From: an uncultured SAR86 cluster bacterium
GTDB lineage: Bacteria; Pseudomonadota; Gammaproteobacteria; Magnimaribacterales; TMED112
Length of the DNA stretch: 64,000 nucleotides
Assembly (NCBI GenBank): GCA_902610995.1
Contig: CACLXU010000003.1
Location: forward strand, 1-64,000
Direction of reading: 5' to 3'
A program made the translations under genes and the position numbers. Positions 10,314 to 20,443 of the stretch are shown here, in pieces (the stretch's first letter is position 1; the number at the start of each line of letters is the position of its first letter). Below the pieces are notes generated by a model. That model did no database searches, was not told where the DNA came from, and saw only the letters and a list, made by a program, of their open reading frames with translations.

Positions 10314-10469
10314 ATGAGCAACTTAAAAAATTTAAAAAAGCTTCGTGAAGGACTTGTGCTTTTAAGTAGAGACAGGCAAGTTGTTTACTCTTTTCACGAA
10401 ACCTTTGAAATGGTAGATGAGATGTTAGAACTTGTCGATCAACTTATAGAGAAAGAGTCTGAAAATTAA
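10314..10469 (+). CDS. Small hypothetical protein (51 aa), not in supplied ORF track
   Basis: ATG at 10314 to TAA at 10467-10469: MSNLKNLKKLREGLVLLSRDRQVVYSFHETFEMVDEMLELVDQLIEKESEN. Fills the rpoH-yaaA gap and overlaps the convergent yaaA stop by 4 nt. Confidence 0.5.
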   Translation: MSNLKNLKKLREGLVLLSRDRQVVYSFHETFEMVDEMLELVDQLIEKESEN

Positions 10470-11212
10470 GATTTTTGGACAAACACAAATTCATTGCCAG
10501 TAAGTTCCAGAAAATTAAAGCCCATAGCATTAAATTTTTTGATAGGGTCTAAAGTTTTAATTCTTTGTGAAATTAAAAATCTTGCCATTTCTCCCCTCAC
10601 TCTTTTAGCAATGACTCCTATGATTTTTCTTGAGCCATTCTTTTCCGTGTAGAATTTGAAATCCACTACCTTTGTGCTATCAAGATAATTTTTAACAACA
10701 CTAAAATACTCGTCAGATGCTAGGTTAAATATAAGATCATCGCCAGCATCTTTTTTTATTCTGTTTGCAACTTTGTCTCCCCAAAAATCATAAAGGCTAG
10801 ATATATTTTCTGGCAATGATTTGGTTCCCATTTCTAGTCTGTAGGGATTCATGCTGTCAGATGGTTTCAGAAAGCCATAAATTCCTGACAGAATTCTCAA
10901 ATTCTCGTTCATGTATTCAAGATCGTTATCATCTAAGCTTTGAACATCAAGGTTTTTAAATACATCTCCCTCAAATTGGAAAATTGCCCTTCTCTCCTTT
11001 TGAGTTGATGCATTCCAGTTGTTGTATCTTTCATGATTAAGCCTTGCAATTTCTTCACTAACGTTCATTAAGCTTTGAATGTCTTTTGGCGAGAGTTTTG
11101 ACAGACTTTTTGCAAGCTTATCTGCATCACCCTTAAACGCAGGCTCTGTAAGAGCAAGGTTTCTGTTAACTGTTTGCTCTGAAAGTCTTTTTGCTGGTGA
11201 AATCAAAATCAT
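10466..11212 (-). CDS. yaaA: Peroxide stress protein YaaA (DUF328)
   Basis: 248 aa; MILISPAKRL...FEGDVFKNLD...ILSGIYGFLKPSD...YRLEMGTKL-like. Confidence 0.95.
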   Translation of the reverse strand: MILISPAKRLSEQTVNRNLALTEPAFKGDADKLAKSLSKLSPKDIQSLMNVSEEIARLNHERYNNWNASTQKERRAIFQFEGDVFKNLDVQSLDDNDLEYMNENLRILSGIYGFLKPSDSMNPYRLEMGTKSLPENISSLYDFWGDKVANRIKKDAGDDLIFNLASDEYFSVVKNYLDSTKVVDFKFYTEKNGSRKIIGVIAKRVRGEMARFLISQRIKTLDPIKKFNAMGFNFLELTGNEFVFVQKS

Positions 11213-11213
11213 A

Positions 11214-12182
11214 TTATAGTCCGGCGTTATTTAATTCTAATGCTCTCTCTGCTCTATAACTAGACCTTACCATAGGTCCAGATACCACTTCAAGAAAGCC
11301 ATATTCTAAACCCTTCTCTCTATACATTTCAAATTCCTCTGGTGTTACCCACCTATCTATTGGATGGTGATTTAATGTTGGCCTTAGGTACTGGCCCAAT
11401 GTAACAATATCTACGTTGTGGTTTCTAAGGTCTTCAAAAGTTTTATATATTTCTCTATCATTCTCCCCTAAGCCAACAATGATGCTTGATTTTGTAATAA
11501 TTTGCTTGTTGATTTCCTTGGCATGCTTCAGAACTTCCATAGTTTTCAGATAACCTGCTCTGGGATCTCTTATGGGATGAGTAAGCCTTTCAACTGTTTC
11601 GATATTTTGAGCAAATACTTTAATTGGTGAATTTACAATTGTTCTTATAGCGCTTTGATCTCCATTAAAATCAGAAGTTAGCACTTCAACTTCTATGTTT
11701 TTGTCAACCGATTTGATAGCTTTAACTGTTTCTGCAAAATGCTGTGCTCCTCCATCAGATAAGTCATCTCTGGTAACACATGTTAGAACAACGTACCTTA
11801 TGCCCATTTCTTGAACTGTTTTTGCAATTTTTTCCGGTTCATCTTTATCAAGCCAACCTTTCGGATTTCCAGTATTGACAGAACAAAATTGGCAAGCTCT
11901 TGTGCATGTATCTCCCATAACCATAAATGTTGCAGTTCCCCTGCTCCAACATTCAGAAAGATTTGGGCACTTGGCTTCCTCACAAACAGTACTTAGCTTT
12001 AAATTTTTTGTCCTCTCTTTAATTAATTCAAAACTTTTATTATTTTGATTTGCAGATATTCTTATCCACTTTGGTTTCTTCTCGCGAATTATCTCTGAAT
12101 AAGCATTAGACTTCATGCCATCTTTGATAGAGCTCACTCCGGCATGATTTACTATTTTTACTGTTTGAATAATGTCTTTCAT
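11214..12182 (-). CDS. lipA: Lipoyl synthase
   Basis: 322 aa; CEEAKCPNLSECWSRGTATFMVMGDTCTRACQFCSV (both FeS cluster motifs). Confidence 0.97.
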   Translation of the reverse strand: MKDIIQTVKIVNHAGVSSIKDGMKSNAYSEIIREKKPKWIRISANQNNKSFELIKERTKNLKLSTVCEEAKCPNLSECWSRGTATFMVMGDTCTRACQFCSVNTGNPKGWLDKDEPEKIAKTVQEMGIRYVVLTCVTRDDLSDGGAQHFAETVKAIKSVDKNIEVEVLTSDFNGDQSAIRTIVNSPIKVFAQNIETVERLTHPIRDPRAGYLKTMEVLKHAKEINKQIITKSSIIVGLGENDREIYKTFEDLRNHNVDIVTLGQYLRPTLNHHPIDRWVTPEEFEMYREKGLEYGFLEVVSGPMVRSSYRAERALELNNAGL

Positions 12183-12778
12183 TTATTTTTAAGCATGTTT
12201 TGGTACGTTTCTTTAAGTACGCTTACTAGCCTACTCTGTTCTATATCTATATATTTACTCAAATTACAAGCCTTTACGTCAAGCCCACAAGGATTAATAC
12301 TATTAAATTCTTTTAGATTTACATCGTGATTTAGACTTAGCCCATGATAAGAATAATTGCTCTTAATTCTCATTCCAATCGAGGCTAACTTTTCACCATT
12401 CACATAAAGTCCTGGGTCAGACTCACTAATGTTGTTTTTTACACCAAGATCTTCAATAGCAACTGAGGTTGAAGCTAATATCTTTTTTGTTAATTCAGAG
12501 GGCTTAAAAGGAGTCTGCTTTAAATTCAACATAAAGTAAAAGACAATTTGCCCAATGCCATGATAAGTAATTTTGCCGCCCCTATCTGTTTTGTAGATAG
12601 GTGGATCAGAATTGGGGTCCTCTTTTATTTCCTTTTCGCTTATACCTACAGTAAATACAGAGGGATGCTCTAGATACCAAATTTCATGTCCCTCAGGACT
12701 TGTCTTTATCAGAGACAACATCTCATTCAAACAATCTCTATAATCAATAACCCCTTTATCTATAAATTTTAATTTCAT
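12179..12778 (-). CDS. lipB: Octanoyltransferase LipB
   Basis: TDRGGKITYHGIGQIVFYFMLNLK, SIGMRIKSNYSYHGLSLNHDVNL...INPCG. ORF track starts at 12817; MKLKFIDKG at 12778 (TAATG junction with uvrD) is the likelier start. Confidence 0.94.
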   Translation of the reverse strand: MKLKFIDKGVIDYRDCLNEMLSLIKTSPEGHEIWYLEHPSVFTVGISEKEIKEDPNSDPPIYKTDRGGKITYHGIGQIVFYFMLNLKQTPFKPSELTKKILASTSVAIEDLGVKNNISESDPGLYVNGEKLASIGMRIKSNYSYHGLSLNHDVNLKEFNSINPCGLDVKACNLSKYIDIEQSRLVSVLKETYQNMLKNK

Positions 12779-14949
12779 TAAATTTTTTCCAGCTGAGCGT
12801 ATCCCACTACTAGCCATTTTGTACCGGCTTCACCAAAATTTATTTGCAACCTGCTAGCTTCTCCACTTCCCTCCATATTTAAAATGATGCCCTCTCCAAA
12901 TGTTTTATGTTTTACAGCATCGCCAAGGTTAAGTTCGCTCTCAGAAACTTCTGCAGCATTAGAGCTTACAGTTGCGTAATAACTTGTAGTATAAGACTGT
13001 TTTGGCCTAACAAATTCAATATGCTCATTTGGGATTTCATTGATAAACCTTGAAGGAGGATTATAAGAATCCTGTCCATATAGCCTCCTAAATTCCGTAT
13101 AAGTTAAATATAATTTTGACCTTGCTCTCGTAATTCCAACATAACACAGCCTTCTTTCTTCCTCTAATTCAGAAATATTTTCTGAAGATCTCGAATGAGG
13201 AAAAAGTGATTCCTCCATACCTACCATAAAAACATATTTGAACTCTAAGCCTTTTGCAGAGTGTAGTGTCATTAATTGAACTGCGTCATCATTCACATTA
13301 GCTTGAGTTTCTCCCATGTCTAACGACACAGAGCTCAAAAAAGCCCCAAGCACAGAACCAAAGTCTGATAAGTCTTCATTTTTATTTGCTAAATCAAAAG
13401 ATTTTACAGCTGATATGAGTTCGTTAATATTTTCTATTCTAATTTTTCCTTTTTCACCTCGTTCTTTAAGGTGGTGTTCAATAAGTCCGCTTTGATTAAT
13501 TATCATTTCAACAAATTCATCAGCTGGAAGTTCATGAATTTGTTTAGCTGCATTCTCAATAAATTCTAGAAAAAAACGAATTGAATTTGCGGCTTTACCT
13601 TTGATGATTTCTTGTGCTGTTAATTTTTTAGCTGCTTTAAATAGAGAGACATTTTCAGTTGCCGCCCATTCTCTTATTAAAGCTAATGTTTTTTCACCAA
13701 CACCCCTTGTTGGCGCACCAATTGCTCTCTCAAAAGCTGTATTATCCGCTTGATTGATACAAAGCCTCAAATAGCTGATTACATTTTTTATCTCAAGTCT
13801 TTCATAGAACCTTACTCCACCATAGATGACATAAGGAATAGTTTGTCTCAATAGAAATTCTTCTATAACCCGTGACTGCGCATTAGATCTATATAAAACT
13901 GCTATATCCTTATATTGATCTCCACCTTGAGTAATTTGGTGAACATTTTCAGCAACAAAATTTGCTTCTTCTTGTTCGCTATATGCCTCATATACATCAA
14001 TTGGATCTCCTTTCGCCCCATCCGTCCAAAGCTTCTTGCCAAGTCTCTGCGAGTTTTTCCCAATTACTGCATTTGCAGCATTTAAGATATTTTCTGTTGA
14101 TCTGTAGTTTTGCTCTAGTCTTACTATTTCTGTGTTCTTCCCTTTAGAGAATTCATTAATGTTTTCTACTTTAGCGCCCCTCCAACCATAGATTGACTGA
14201 TCATCATCACCTACCGCTACTACAGAAGTATTTTCACCCGTTAAGTTATTAATCCATTTAAACTGAATTGAGTTTGTATCTTGAAACTCATCAACAAGTA
14301 TGTGTGTAAATTTTTTTCTGTAAAGATTCCTTAAATCTTCATTATCTCTAATTAATTCGTAGGATTTTAAAATAAGCTCAGCAAAATCAACTAGATTCTC
14401 CTTCTGTAAATAATCTTCATATTCGGTGTATATTTTTCTAAGAACCTCAACATTGAAATCTCCATTATCGTCAATATCCTTTGGTCTGAGACCTTCATCT
14501 TTCCAAGAATTGATTTGCCATCTCACTTTTTCAGCAGGCCACTGATCATCATCTATATCGAGGAACTTTAAAACCCTTTTAATGACTCTTAGTTGGTCGT
14601 CACTATCTAATATAGAAAATTCTCTATCAAGCCCTGCTTCTTTATGATGTCTTCGCAAAATTTTATTTGAAATTGAATGAAAGGTTCCACACCACAACTC
14701 TGGTATTGGTTGATCTAGAATATTTTCTATTCTTCCAGTCATTTCATTTGCCGCTTTATTGGTAAATGTAACTGCAAGTACACTATGAGTTGAATTATTG
14801 AGTGCTTTAATAAGCCACGCAATTCTGTGAACTAAGACTTTTGTTTTACCAGAACCTGCACCTGCAAGAACCAACAAATTTTTTGATTCAGATGTTACCG
14901 CAGAACGCTGAGCTTCATTTAGATCGTCTAAAATAAAAGATACATCCAT
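12778..14949 (-). CDS. uvrD: ATP-dependent DNA helicase UvrD/Rep family
   Basis: 723 aa; LNEAQRSAVTSESKNLLVLAGAGSGKTKVLVHRIAWL, QDTNSIQFKWI, GDDDQSIYGWRGA, TLHSAKGLEFKYVFMVGMEE. Confidence 0.95.
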   Translation of the reverse strand: MDVSFILDDLNEAQRSAVTSESKNLLVLAGAGSGKTKVLVHRIAWLIKALNNSTHSVLAVTFTNKAANEMTGRIENILDQPIPELWCGTFHSISNKILRRHHKEAGLDREFSILDSDDQLRVIKRVLKFLDIDDDQWPAEKVRWQINSWKDEGLRPKDIDDNGDFNVEVLRKIYTEYEDYLQKENLVDFAELILKSYELIRDNEDLRNLYRKKFTHILVDEFQDTNSIQFKWINNLTGENTSVVAVGDDDQSIYGWRGAKVENINEFSKGKNTEIVRLEQNYRSTENILNAANAVIGKNSQRLGKKLWTDGAKGDPIDVYEAYSEQEEANFVAENVHQITQGGDQYKDIAVLYRSNAQSRVIEEFLLRQTIPYVIYGGVRFYERLEIKNVISYLRLCINQADNTAFERAIGAPTRGVGEKTLALIREWAATENVSLFKAAKKLTAQEIIKGKAANSIRFFLEFIENAAKQIHELPADEFVEMIINQSGLIEHHLKERGEKGKIRIENINELISAVKSFDLANKNEDLSDFGSVLGAFLSSVSLDMGETQANVNDDAVQLMTLHSAKGLEFKYVFMVGMEESLFPHSRSSENISELEEERRLCYVGITRARSKLYLTYTEFRRLYGQDSYNPPSRFINEIPNEHIEFVRPKQSYTTSYYATVSSNAAEVSESELNLGDAVKHKTFGEGIILNMEGSGEASRLQINFGEAGTKWLVVGYAQLEKI

Positions 14950-14952
14950 TAT

Positions 14953-15738
14953 TTAGACGAATTTATTTTCTCTAAACCATAAATTAAAAGCGTATTTTTC
15001 GCCTTTGGTAACTGGTCGCCCTGCATGCAATGAGGCAGGATGAACTTTTGTTGTGCCTGGTAGGATATTCTTCCAAACCAACAAGCTCCCCTTTTTAGGT
15101 GGGATAGATATATTTAGATCTCTAAATTCTGTTGCTCCTCCCTCCTCAACATCATTCAAATAACCTAGAGCCGTATATATTCTTTGGCCCCCTCTTGTAA
15201 GGTGCTTTCTTCCCTCTTCAGTTTCGTGATCAAAAGCATCATGATGATCGTTATATTCAGTTCCACCTGTGTAGTAAACAACTTGATATGATTCTGCATT
15301 TCGAAGAGGAAAGCCAATAAGCTCAGCGACTCTATCGCCGATAGCTTTTGATGTCTCTGAGTGTGCATGTGGTATCCAGCAATTCATACCGGTTCGTTTT
15401 TCATGATAGATCCCATCCTTGCCACCAATAGTTTTTGCTCTCTCAAGCTTATCTTTAGACTGATTTACAAAATGATCACATTCCTCTTCAGAAATAAAGT
15501 TCTCAATAACATAAACCAGAGGGTCCTCGTTATAAATAATCTTGTCTCCATCAACTCTTATAGGTTTCTTTGGCTCAGCTTGGGTTTGTTTGGGTGGTGA
15601 CTTTGTTTTTATAGTAGGTTTTTTATTTGCAAGGCCTGCATTTACACCAATTATATAAATAGCTCTCAGTGCAAGCCCCAAGGCTAGCAGAGAAAATATC
15701 AATGCAATAATTGCAATTACAAAACCAGCGACATCCAT
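14953..15738 (-). CDS. 2OG-Fe(II) oxygenase, prolyl 4-hydroxylase alpha-like, N-terminal TM anchor
   Basis: 261 aa; YQVVYYTGGTEYNDHHDAFDHETEEG...GGQRIYTALGYLNDVEEGGATEFRDLNISIPPKKGSLLVWKN...HPASLHAGRPVTKGEKYAFNLWFRE (HxD...H and R/K 2OG-binding pattern). Confidence 0.9.
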   Translation of the reverse strand: MDVAGFVIAIIALIFSLLALGLALRAIYIIGVNAGLANKKPTIKTKSPPKQTQAEPKKPIRVDGDKIIYNEDPLVYVIENFISEEECDHFVNQSKDKLERAKTIGGKDGIYHEKRTGMNCWIPHAHSETSKAIGDRVAELIGFPLRNAESYQVVYYTGGTEYNDHHDAFDHETEEGRKHLTRGGQRIYTALGYLNDVEEGGATEFRDLNISIPPKKGSLLVWKNILPGTTKVHPASLHAGRPVTKGEKYAFNLWFRENKFV

Positions 15739-15821
15739 GGAAGTAATTATACTTTAATACATGCATAGTTTTAATCCTTCTAAAGCTTTGATAATGAAAT
15801 TCTAATCATTACAATCAATTT

Positions 15822-16550
15822 ATGAGCTTTAAGAATCTTGGTCTATTGATGTTAATAGCCCTTAGTCTATCTTTGCATTCAAAAGAGGGAAGGCTAGGAA
15901 AAGAGCCTAACAATTATTCTTATGCAAATCTTGGTATAGCATTCTCGTATTCCGAAGGAGATAATCTTGGTCTCTATGCTAGTATTCCTCTCCCAGGGCC
16001 GCTCTATGTAACAGTCTCAAGAACTGCATATGATACGAATGTCAGGCGCCTTGATAATGAAGAGGCAAGTTTTGAGAAATCGGTAACTGATGCAAGGCTT
16101 GGTGCTCACATTGGGATAGGAGACTTGTTAAATTCAATATCGGTTGGTTCTGTTTCTTTAAATTTTGATAATTTTGTTGATATCTATATTGAAGGAGGTA
16201 TGAGGAGTTTTTCTTTTGATACCAAATTTGATAATGACAAATCTTTTGGAAATGTTGTGCTTGGGACCAGGTATGGTGATGCAAATCATTGGGAAGGGAA
16301 ATTATACTTAGATTTTTCAAAAGAAGTTCTAGATAGTGATGCCTATGTTGATTACTTTTGCACTGGAAACCAACCGGATGAATTTTGTTTAAATGAAGAT
16401 CTGGCTGTAAGGTTCTCTGATCATATGGATATTAAGCTCGGCATGGATGTTGCTTATAATGTAAATAATTTTTTTGGGATCGTCTTAAATTTTAAAACTT
16501 CTGAATATCAAGACTCTGAACTTGGGCTTAGTTTTCAGCTGCAGCTTTAA
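15822..16550 (+). CDS. Hypothetical exported, putative outer-membrane beta-barrel protein
   Basis: 242 aa; signal peptide, alternating amphipathic strands, ends ...SELGLSFQLQL. Confidence 0.6.
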   Translation: MSFKNLGLLMLIALSLSLHSKEGRLGKEPNNYSYANLGIAFSYSEGDNLGLYASIPLPGPLYVTVSRTAYDTNVRRLDNEEASFEKSVTDARLGAHIGIGDLLNSISVGSVSLNFDNFVDIYIEGGMRSFSFDTKFDNDKSFGNVVLGTRYGDANHWEGKLYLDFSKEVLDSDAYVDYFCTGNQPDEFCLNEDLAVRFSDHMDIKLGMDVAYNVNNFFGIVLNFKTSEYQDSELGLSFQLQL

Positions 16551-17521
16551 TAGTTCTTCAATTTTTCTGAAAAGCTTTCTTTTGCTTCATCAAATTCACT
16601 CTTCATTTGCTGCACTAGTTCTGCAACTGACGGTGAGTTCTTGATTGAACTGATACCCTGACCAGAACCATATATATCTTTCCATACTTTCTTTGATGCG
16701 TTTCCGCCAGAGTTGAAATTCATCTTTGTTTTATCTGCTTCTGGTAAATTTTCTGGATCCATGCCAGCTCTTGCAACTGAAGGAGATAAATAATTGCCTT
16801 TGACTCCACTGAAATAGTTTGTATAAACCACGTCCTTGGCCGCACTCTCGATTAACATATTTTTATAATCATCGTCAGCTTCTGATTCCTTAGTTGCAAT
16901 AAATCGGGTACCGATATAAGCAAGATCAGCACCCATCGCCAATGCACTGGCAACTGAGAAGCCATCTGATATTGCCCCGGCAAGAAGAATGGTGCCATCA
17001 TACCACTCCCGTGTTTCTCTTAATAAAGCAAAAGGAGAAAGTGCTCCAGCATGACCCCCCGCACCTGCACACACTAAAATTAGACCATCTACACCCTCTG
17101 AAACCGCTTTTTGTGCATGTCTTGTATTAATTACATCGTGGTATACAAGGCCGCCATAAGAATGAATTGCTTTTACCAGATCTGCTGGTGGTCTTAAAGA
17201 TGTGATTATAATTGGTACTTCGTGTTTGACGCAGGTTTCTACATCAGCGAACAATCTGTCGTTTGATAAGTGGCAAATCTGGTTTACGGCAAAGGGTGCA
17301 ACTTTTTTCTCAGGATTTTTGTCTTTAAATTCGCCCAACTCATCTTTTATTTCTTTAATCCAATCGGAAAGCAGCTCCTGAGGTCGTGCATTTAAAGCAG
17401 GGAAAGATCCAACTACCCCTGCTTTGCATTGAGCTATAACCAAACCTGGTCGAGAGATAATAAACAAAGGTGAACCTATAACAGGAATGGACAAATTGTT
17501 CTTTAAGATTTCTGGCAACAT
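16547..17521 (-). CDS. Nitronate monooxygenase family protein (FMN-binding TIM barrel)
   Basis: 324 aa; GLILVCAGAGGHAG...LLAGAISDGFSVASALAMGADLAYIGTRFIATKES typical of NMO/2-nitropropane dioxygenase. Confidence 0.9.
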   Translation of the reverse strand: MLPEILKNNLSIPVIGSPLFIISRPGLVIAQCKAGVVGSFPALNARPQELLSDWIKEIKDELGEFKDKNPEKKVAPFAVNQICHLSNDRLFADVETCVKHEVPIIITSLRPPADLVKAIHSYGGLVYHDVINTRHAQKAVSEGVDGLILVCAGAGGHAGALSPFALLRETREWYDGTILLAGAISDGFSVASALAMGADLAYIGTRFIATKESEADDDYKNMLIESAAKDVVYTNYFSGVKGNYLSPSVARAGMDPENLPEADKTKMNFNSGGNASKKVWKDIYGSGQGISSIKNSPSVAELVQQMKSEFDEAKESFSEKLKNY

Positions 17522-17573
17522 TTGTATGAATAAAAGTAATTTTAGATTCTAACACCAAACATAAAAAATAAAA

Positions 17574-18281
17574 TTATCTTTTGGAAATTTCATCGGCTAC
17601 CCAACTAATTGACCAATTGTGCCCCAACTTATTTTCTTTATATCTCTCTGGGAGTCTTGTTGCAATACTACCTTTAATATCGACAACCTGTGGATCAAAA
17701 GGCAGTGCCAAAAATACTCCATCTAATCTTTTGATCGTTCTCCATTCGTATAATTCTATATTTTCTTGGATTGCTTTAGGTGGCTGATACTCACAAATCT
17801 TATTTGTAGGGGCTATTCCAGCAAGAGGCGATGCAATAATATGAGCCACAATAGGGACTTTGGTGTTTACACTTTCTAAGACTTTACCCAACAAAACTCC
17901 TCCCAGACTATGTCCCAATATTGTGATAGTTTCATAACTTTGGCCATGTGTTTCTAGAAAATTTATTAAAAATTCCGTATCCTCGGCTAAACAATTTAGA
18001 ACAAGTGGGCTCCATTTAAAGTAAGTCACTAGATTTGAGGGGCTGTCTAAAGTAGATAGAGGGTAGACCCATTCATAACCAAGTGATCCTCCACCATGAA
18101 TGCCCAGAAGTAAGTGCCTTTGCATATCATCTTCTGGTTCTAAAAAATGTATTCCATTATCCAGACCAGATAATAATAGACCTGCCTCAAATACATTTTC
18201 CTTTTCTTTAAGATCTTTAAGGGTAGCTGACTCAAGGTGGAAAGTTACCAACAAGAATAAAATGAAGGCCTTTAATTTCAT
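17574..18281 (-). CDS. Alpha/beta hydrolase-like exported protein
   Basis: Likely start MKLKAFILFLLVTFHLESA (18281); GHSLGGVLLGKVLE nucleophile elbow. Confidence 0.68.
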   Translation of the reverse strand: MKLKAFILFLLVTFHLESATLKDLKEKENVFEAGLLLSGLDNGIHFLEPEDDMQRHLLLGIHGGGSLGYEWVYPLSTLDSPSNLVTYFKWSPLVLNCLAEDTEFLINFLETHGQSYETITILGHSLGGVLLGKVLESVNTKVPIVAHIIASPLAGIAPTNKICEYQPPKAIQENIELYEWRTIKRLDGVFLALPFDPQVVDIKGSIATRLPERYKENKLGHNWSISWVADEISKR

Positions 18282-18673
18282 TACTTTAGCTTCTTCAAAA
18301 GCCACAGGCCAAACCATGTACTTATAGCGAGCTTAAGTGAAGCCATAATGATTAACGGAAATTGGTACCAAAAATCTAAGTACGCTTTCCAGATTTCAGA
18401 TCCCCAAAATAGTGAGTATGCAAAATCATGTAGTATCAAAAGGTTTTCATATAGAAATTCTTTGCTAGAAAGTCCAAGAAATGTGTAATCTGAGGTAGAA
18501 ATAATCCAAAGACCCCACAAAATAATAGCGACTTGGATGGGTGAGGAATAAACCATCAAATAAGCAAAACCAATTCCGACACCTCTCATGCTTAGATTAT
18601 ACCCAATCTTTATTGCTTGCTGTGAGATCAGATGGATTGTCCCCAGTATTAACAATGCCACTTTTTTCAACAA
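18281..18673 (-). CDS. Hypothetical membrane protein
   Basis: Up to 130 aa, multi-TM. Start uncertain; internal MRGVGIGFAYL (about 18589) would avoid overlapping the cupin gene. Confidence 0.5.
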   Translation of the reverse strand: MLKKVALLILGTIHLISQQAIKIGYNLSMRGVGIGFAYLMVYSSPIQVAIILWGLWIISTSDYTFLGLSSKEFLYENLLILHDFAYSLFWGSEIWKAYLDFWYQFPLIIMASLKLAISTWFGLWLLKKLK

Positions 18674-18959
18674 GCATAATTTTTGTAAGGTCTTTGGCGT
18701 ACGGACGGTGTTTTACCCCTTTTGGCACCACTATCATTTCTCCAGCATTTAACTCTGCAGTCTCTTCTTCAAACTCTATGAATAACCTTCCCTCCATAAC
18801 TATAAATACTTCGTCGGTTTCATCATGTTTGTGCCACACGAAATCATCTTTTACTTTAACAAGCTTGAATTCATAATCATTCATTACAGAAATAATTTTT
18901 GGTGACCAAAGGTCGTCAAATTTACCAAACTTTTCTTTTATGTTAATTACTTTTTTCAA
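18597..18959 (-). CDS. Cupin domain-containing protein
   Basis: 120 aa; WHKHDETDEVFIVMEGRLFIEFEEETAELNAGEMIVVPKGVKHRPYA (both cupin motifs). Confidence 0.88.
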   Translation of the reverse strand: MKKVINIKEKFGKFDDLWSPKIISVMNDYEFKLVKVKDDFVWHKHDETDEVFIVMEGRLFIEFEEETAELNAGEMIVVPKGVKHRPYAKDLTKIMLVEKSGIVNTGDNPSDLTASNKDWV

Positions 18960-19837
18960 ATTTTTACTTTTGTTTGTGGGGTTCCAAAAAATATTTTAAT
19001 CTTCTCTGAAACTTTTTCCTTTTCTTTTATTTCTCTTAACATTGCTTGCCAGTCCATCAAGGTAATTTTAATAGGGTTAAAAGTATTTACGTTGTTTACT
19101 AGTCCATACGTTACTTTGGCTTTTTCTGGCTCAAAGGTTCCAAACAGCCTATCCCAGATTATTAGTAAATTTCCATAATTCTTATCAATATATTCAGGGT
19201 TTGACCCGTGATGCACTCGGTGGTGAGAGGGTGTATTTAAAATCCATTCCAATGGTCCGAGTTTTCCAACCATTTGTGTGTGACCGACAACTCCCCAAAG
19301 CGTACTAATTACTCCAGCCACTGCAATTACTGTTGGGTCAAAGCCAATCAATGGAAGAATAGCAAAGAATGGTATTTTAGACACTGGCCCTAACCAAGCT
19401 TGCCTAAGTGAGACTCCAAAATTCATTTCTTCACTTGAATGATGGCTCATATGAATAGCCCATAAGAATCTAATTTTATGGGAGCACCGATGATAAATAT
19501 AAAATACAAAATCAATTAAAACAAAGGTCAAAACCCATAAAAGCCAAACTGGAATGCTGTTGGAAATATCGAAGACTCTAAACTGATAAAGATAAAAATG
19601 TAGCGCCAATGTTGCCCCTTTGATTGTAAGACTCATAAGGATATTTCCCACCACCAATCCACTTGTGCAAAGGGTATCTTTGTTTTTGTAATACTTTTTA
19701 TTTTGGTATTGAGATACTGTTGCTTCTGCCATCATGAGCATAAATATAATAGGGAGACCAATTATATAAACATCTGTAACAGTAAGATTTGTCATGTAGC
19801 AATTTTGACAAAATATTGTTCCTTTGTGTAGTAACAT
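18956..19837 (-). CDS. Sterol desaturase / fatty acid hydroxylase superfamily protein
   Basis: Histidine boxes HRCSH, HMSHHS, HRVHH...GNLLIIWDRLFGTF. True start may be MTNLTVTDVY (about 19795). Confidence 0.9.
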   Translation of the reverse strand: MLLHKGTIFCQNCYMTNLTVTDVYIIGLPIIFMLMMAEATVSQYQNKKYYKNKDTLCTSGLVVGNILMSLTIKGATLALHFYLYQFRVFDISNSIPVWLLWVLTFVLIDFVFYIYHRCSHKIRFLWAIHMSHHSSEEMNFGVSLRQAWLGPVSKIPFFAILPLIGFDPTVIAVAGVISTLWGVVGHTQMVGKLGPLEWILNTPSHHRVHHGSNPEYIDKNYGNLLIIWDRLFGTFEPEKAKVTYGLVNNVNTFNPIKITLMDWQAMLREIKEKEKVSEKIKIFFGTPQTKVKI

Positions 19838-19843
19838 TGCCTA

Positions 19844-20443
19844 ATGAGTCCAGAAGAGCTCAGGATAATTATTATCGTTTACGCAAGTGCGATCATCCCA
19901 CTGATCTTGCTCTGTGCTTTATGGACAAAAATTCCTAAATGGATCTTAAAGCTCTATGTAATATTTTTTTTAGTCTGTGCCTTCGGATGGGAGGTTTGGT
20001 TTAATTATGGTTTATTTAATGGAGATTCTGTAAATTTGAGAAGATCTGATGTGCTGAATCAATGGTTGCCTCAGAGTATAAACTGGATTCTAAATTCTAT
20101 GGCAGATGCCGGAACTATAAGTCTTGGAGGTCTGTATTTAGTTTGGGTGGCTTCTAAAAAGAATCCCAATGTATTCAAAAAATGGTCGTGGGGCTCCTTC
20201 ATAATTTTACTAATCTGGTGTGTCGGTCAAAATTTATTTGTTGAGATGTTTCTTTATCATGATCAACTTTCTATTGGGAAAAAATTATCATGGGCACCCC
20301 TGTCCCCCTTAGGTGATTTCTATAATCCAATGTTGTTTGAATTTAAAAGCAGAACCGTAATGCTCCAAACGCAACTTCCATGGTTGTTCACATCATTAAT
20401 AATCTATTATTTTTCTATAAAAATTAATAAGAAGTCAGGCTAG
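19844..20443 (+). CDS. Hypothetical multi-pass membrane protein
   Basis: 199 aa, several TM helices; convergent 4-nt overlap with FTR1 gene. Confidence 0.6.
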   Translation: MSPEELRIIIIVYASAIIPLILLCALWTKIPKWILKLYVIFFLVCAFGWEVWFNYGLFNGDSVNLRRSDVLNQWLPQSINWILNSMADAGTISLGGLYLVWVASKKNPNVFKKWSWGSFIILLIWCVGQNLFVEMFLYHDQLSIGKKLSWAPLSPLGDFYNPMLFEFKSRTVMLQTQLPWLFTSLIIYYFSIKINKKSG

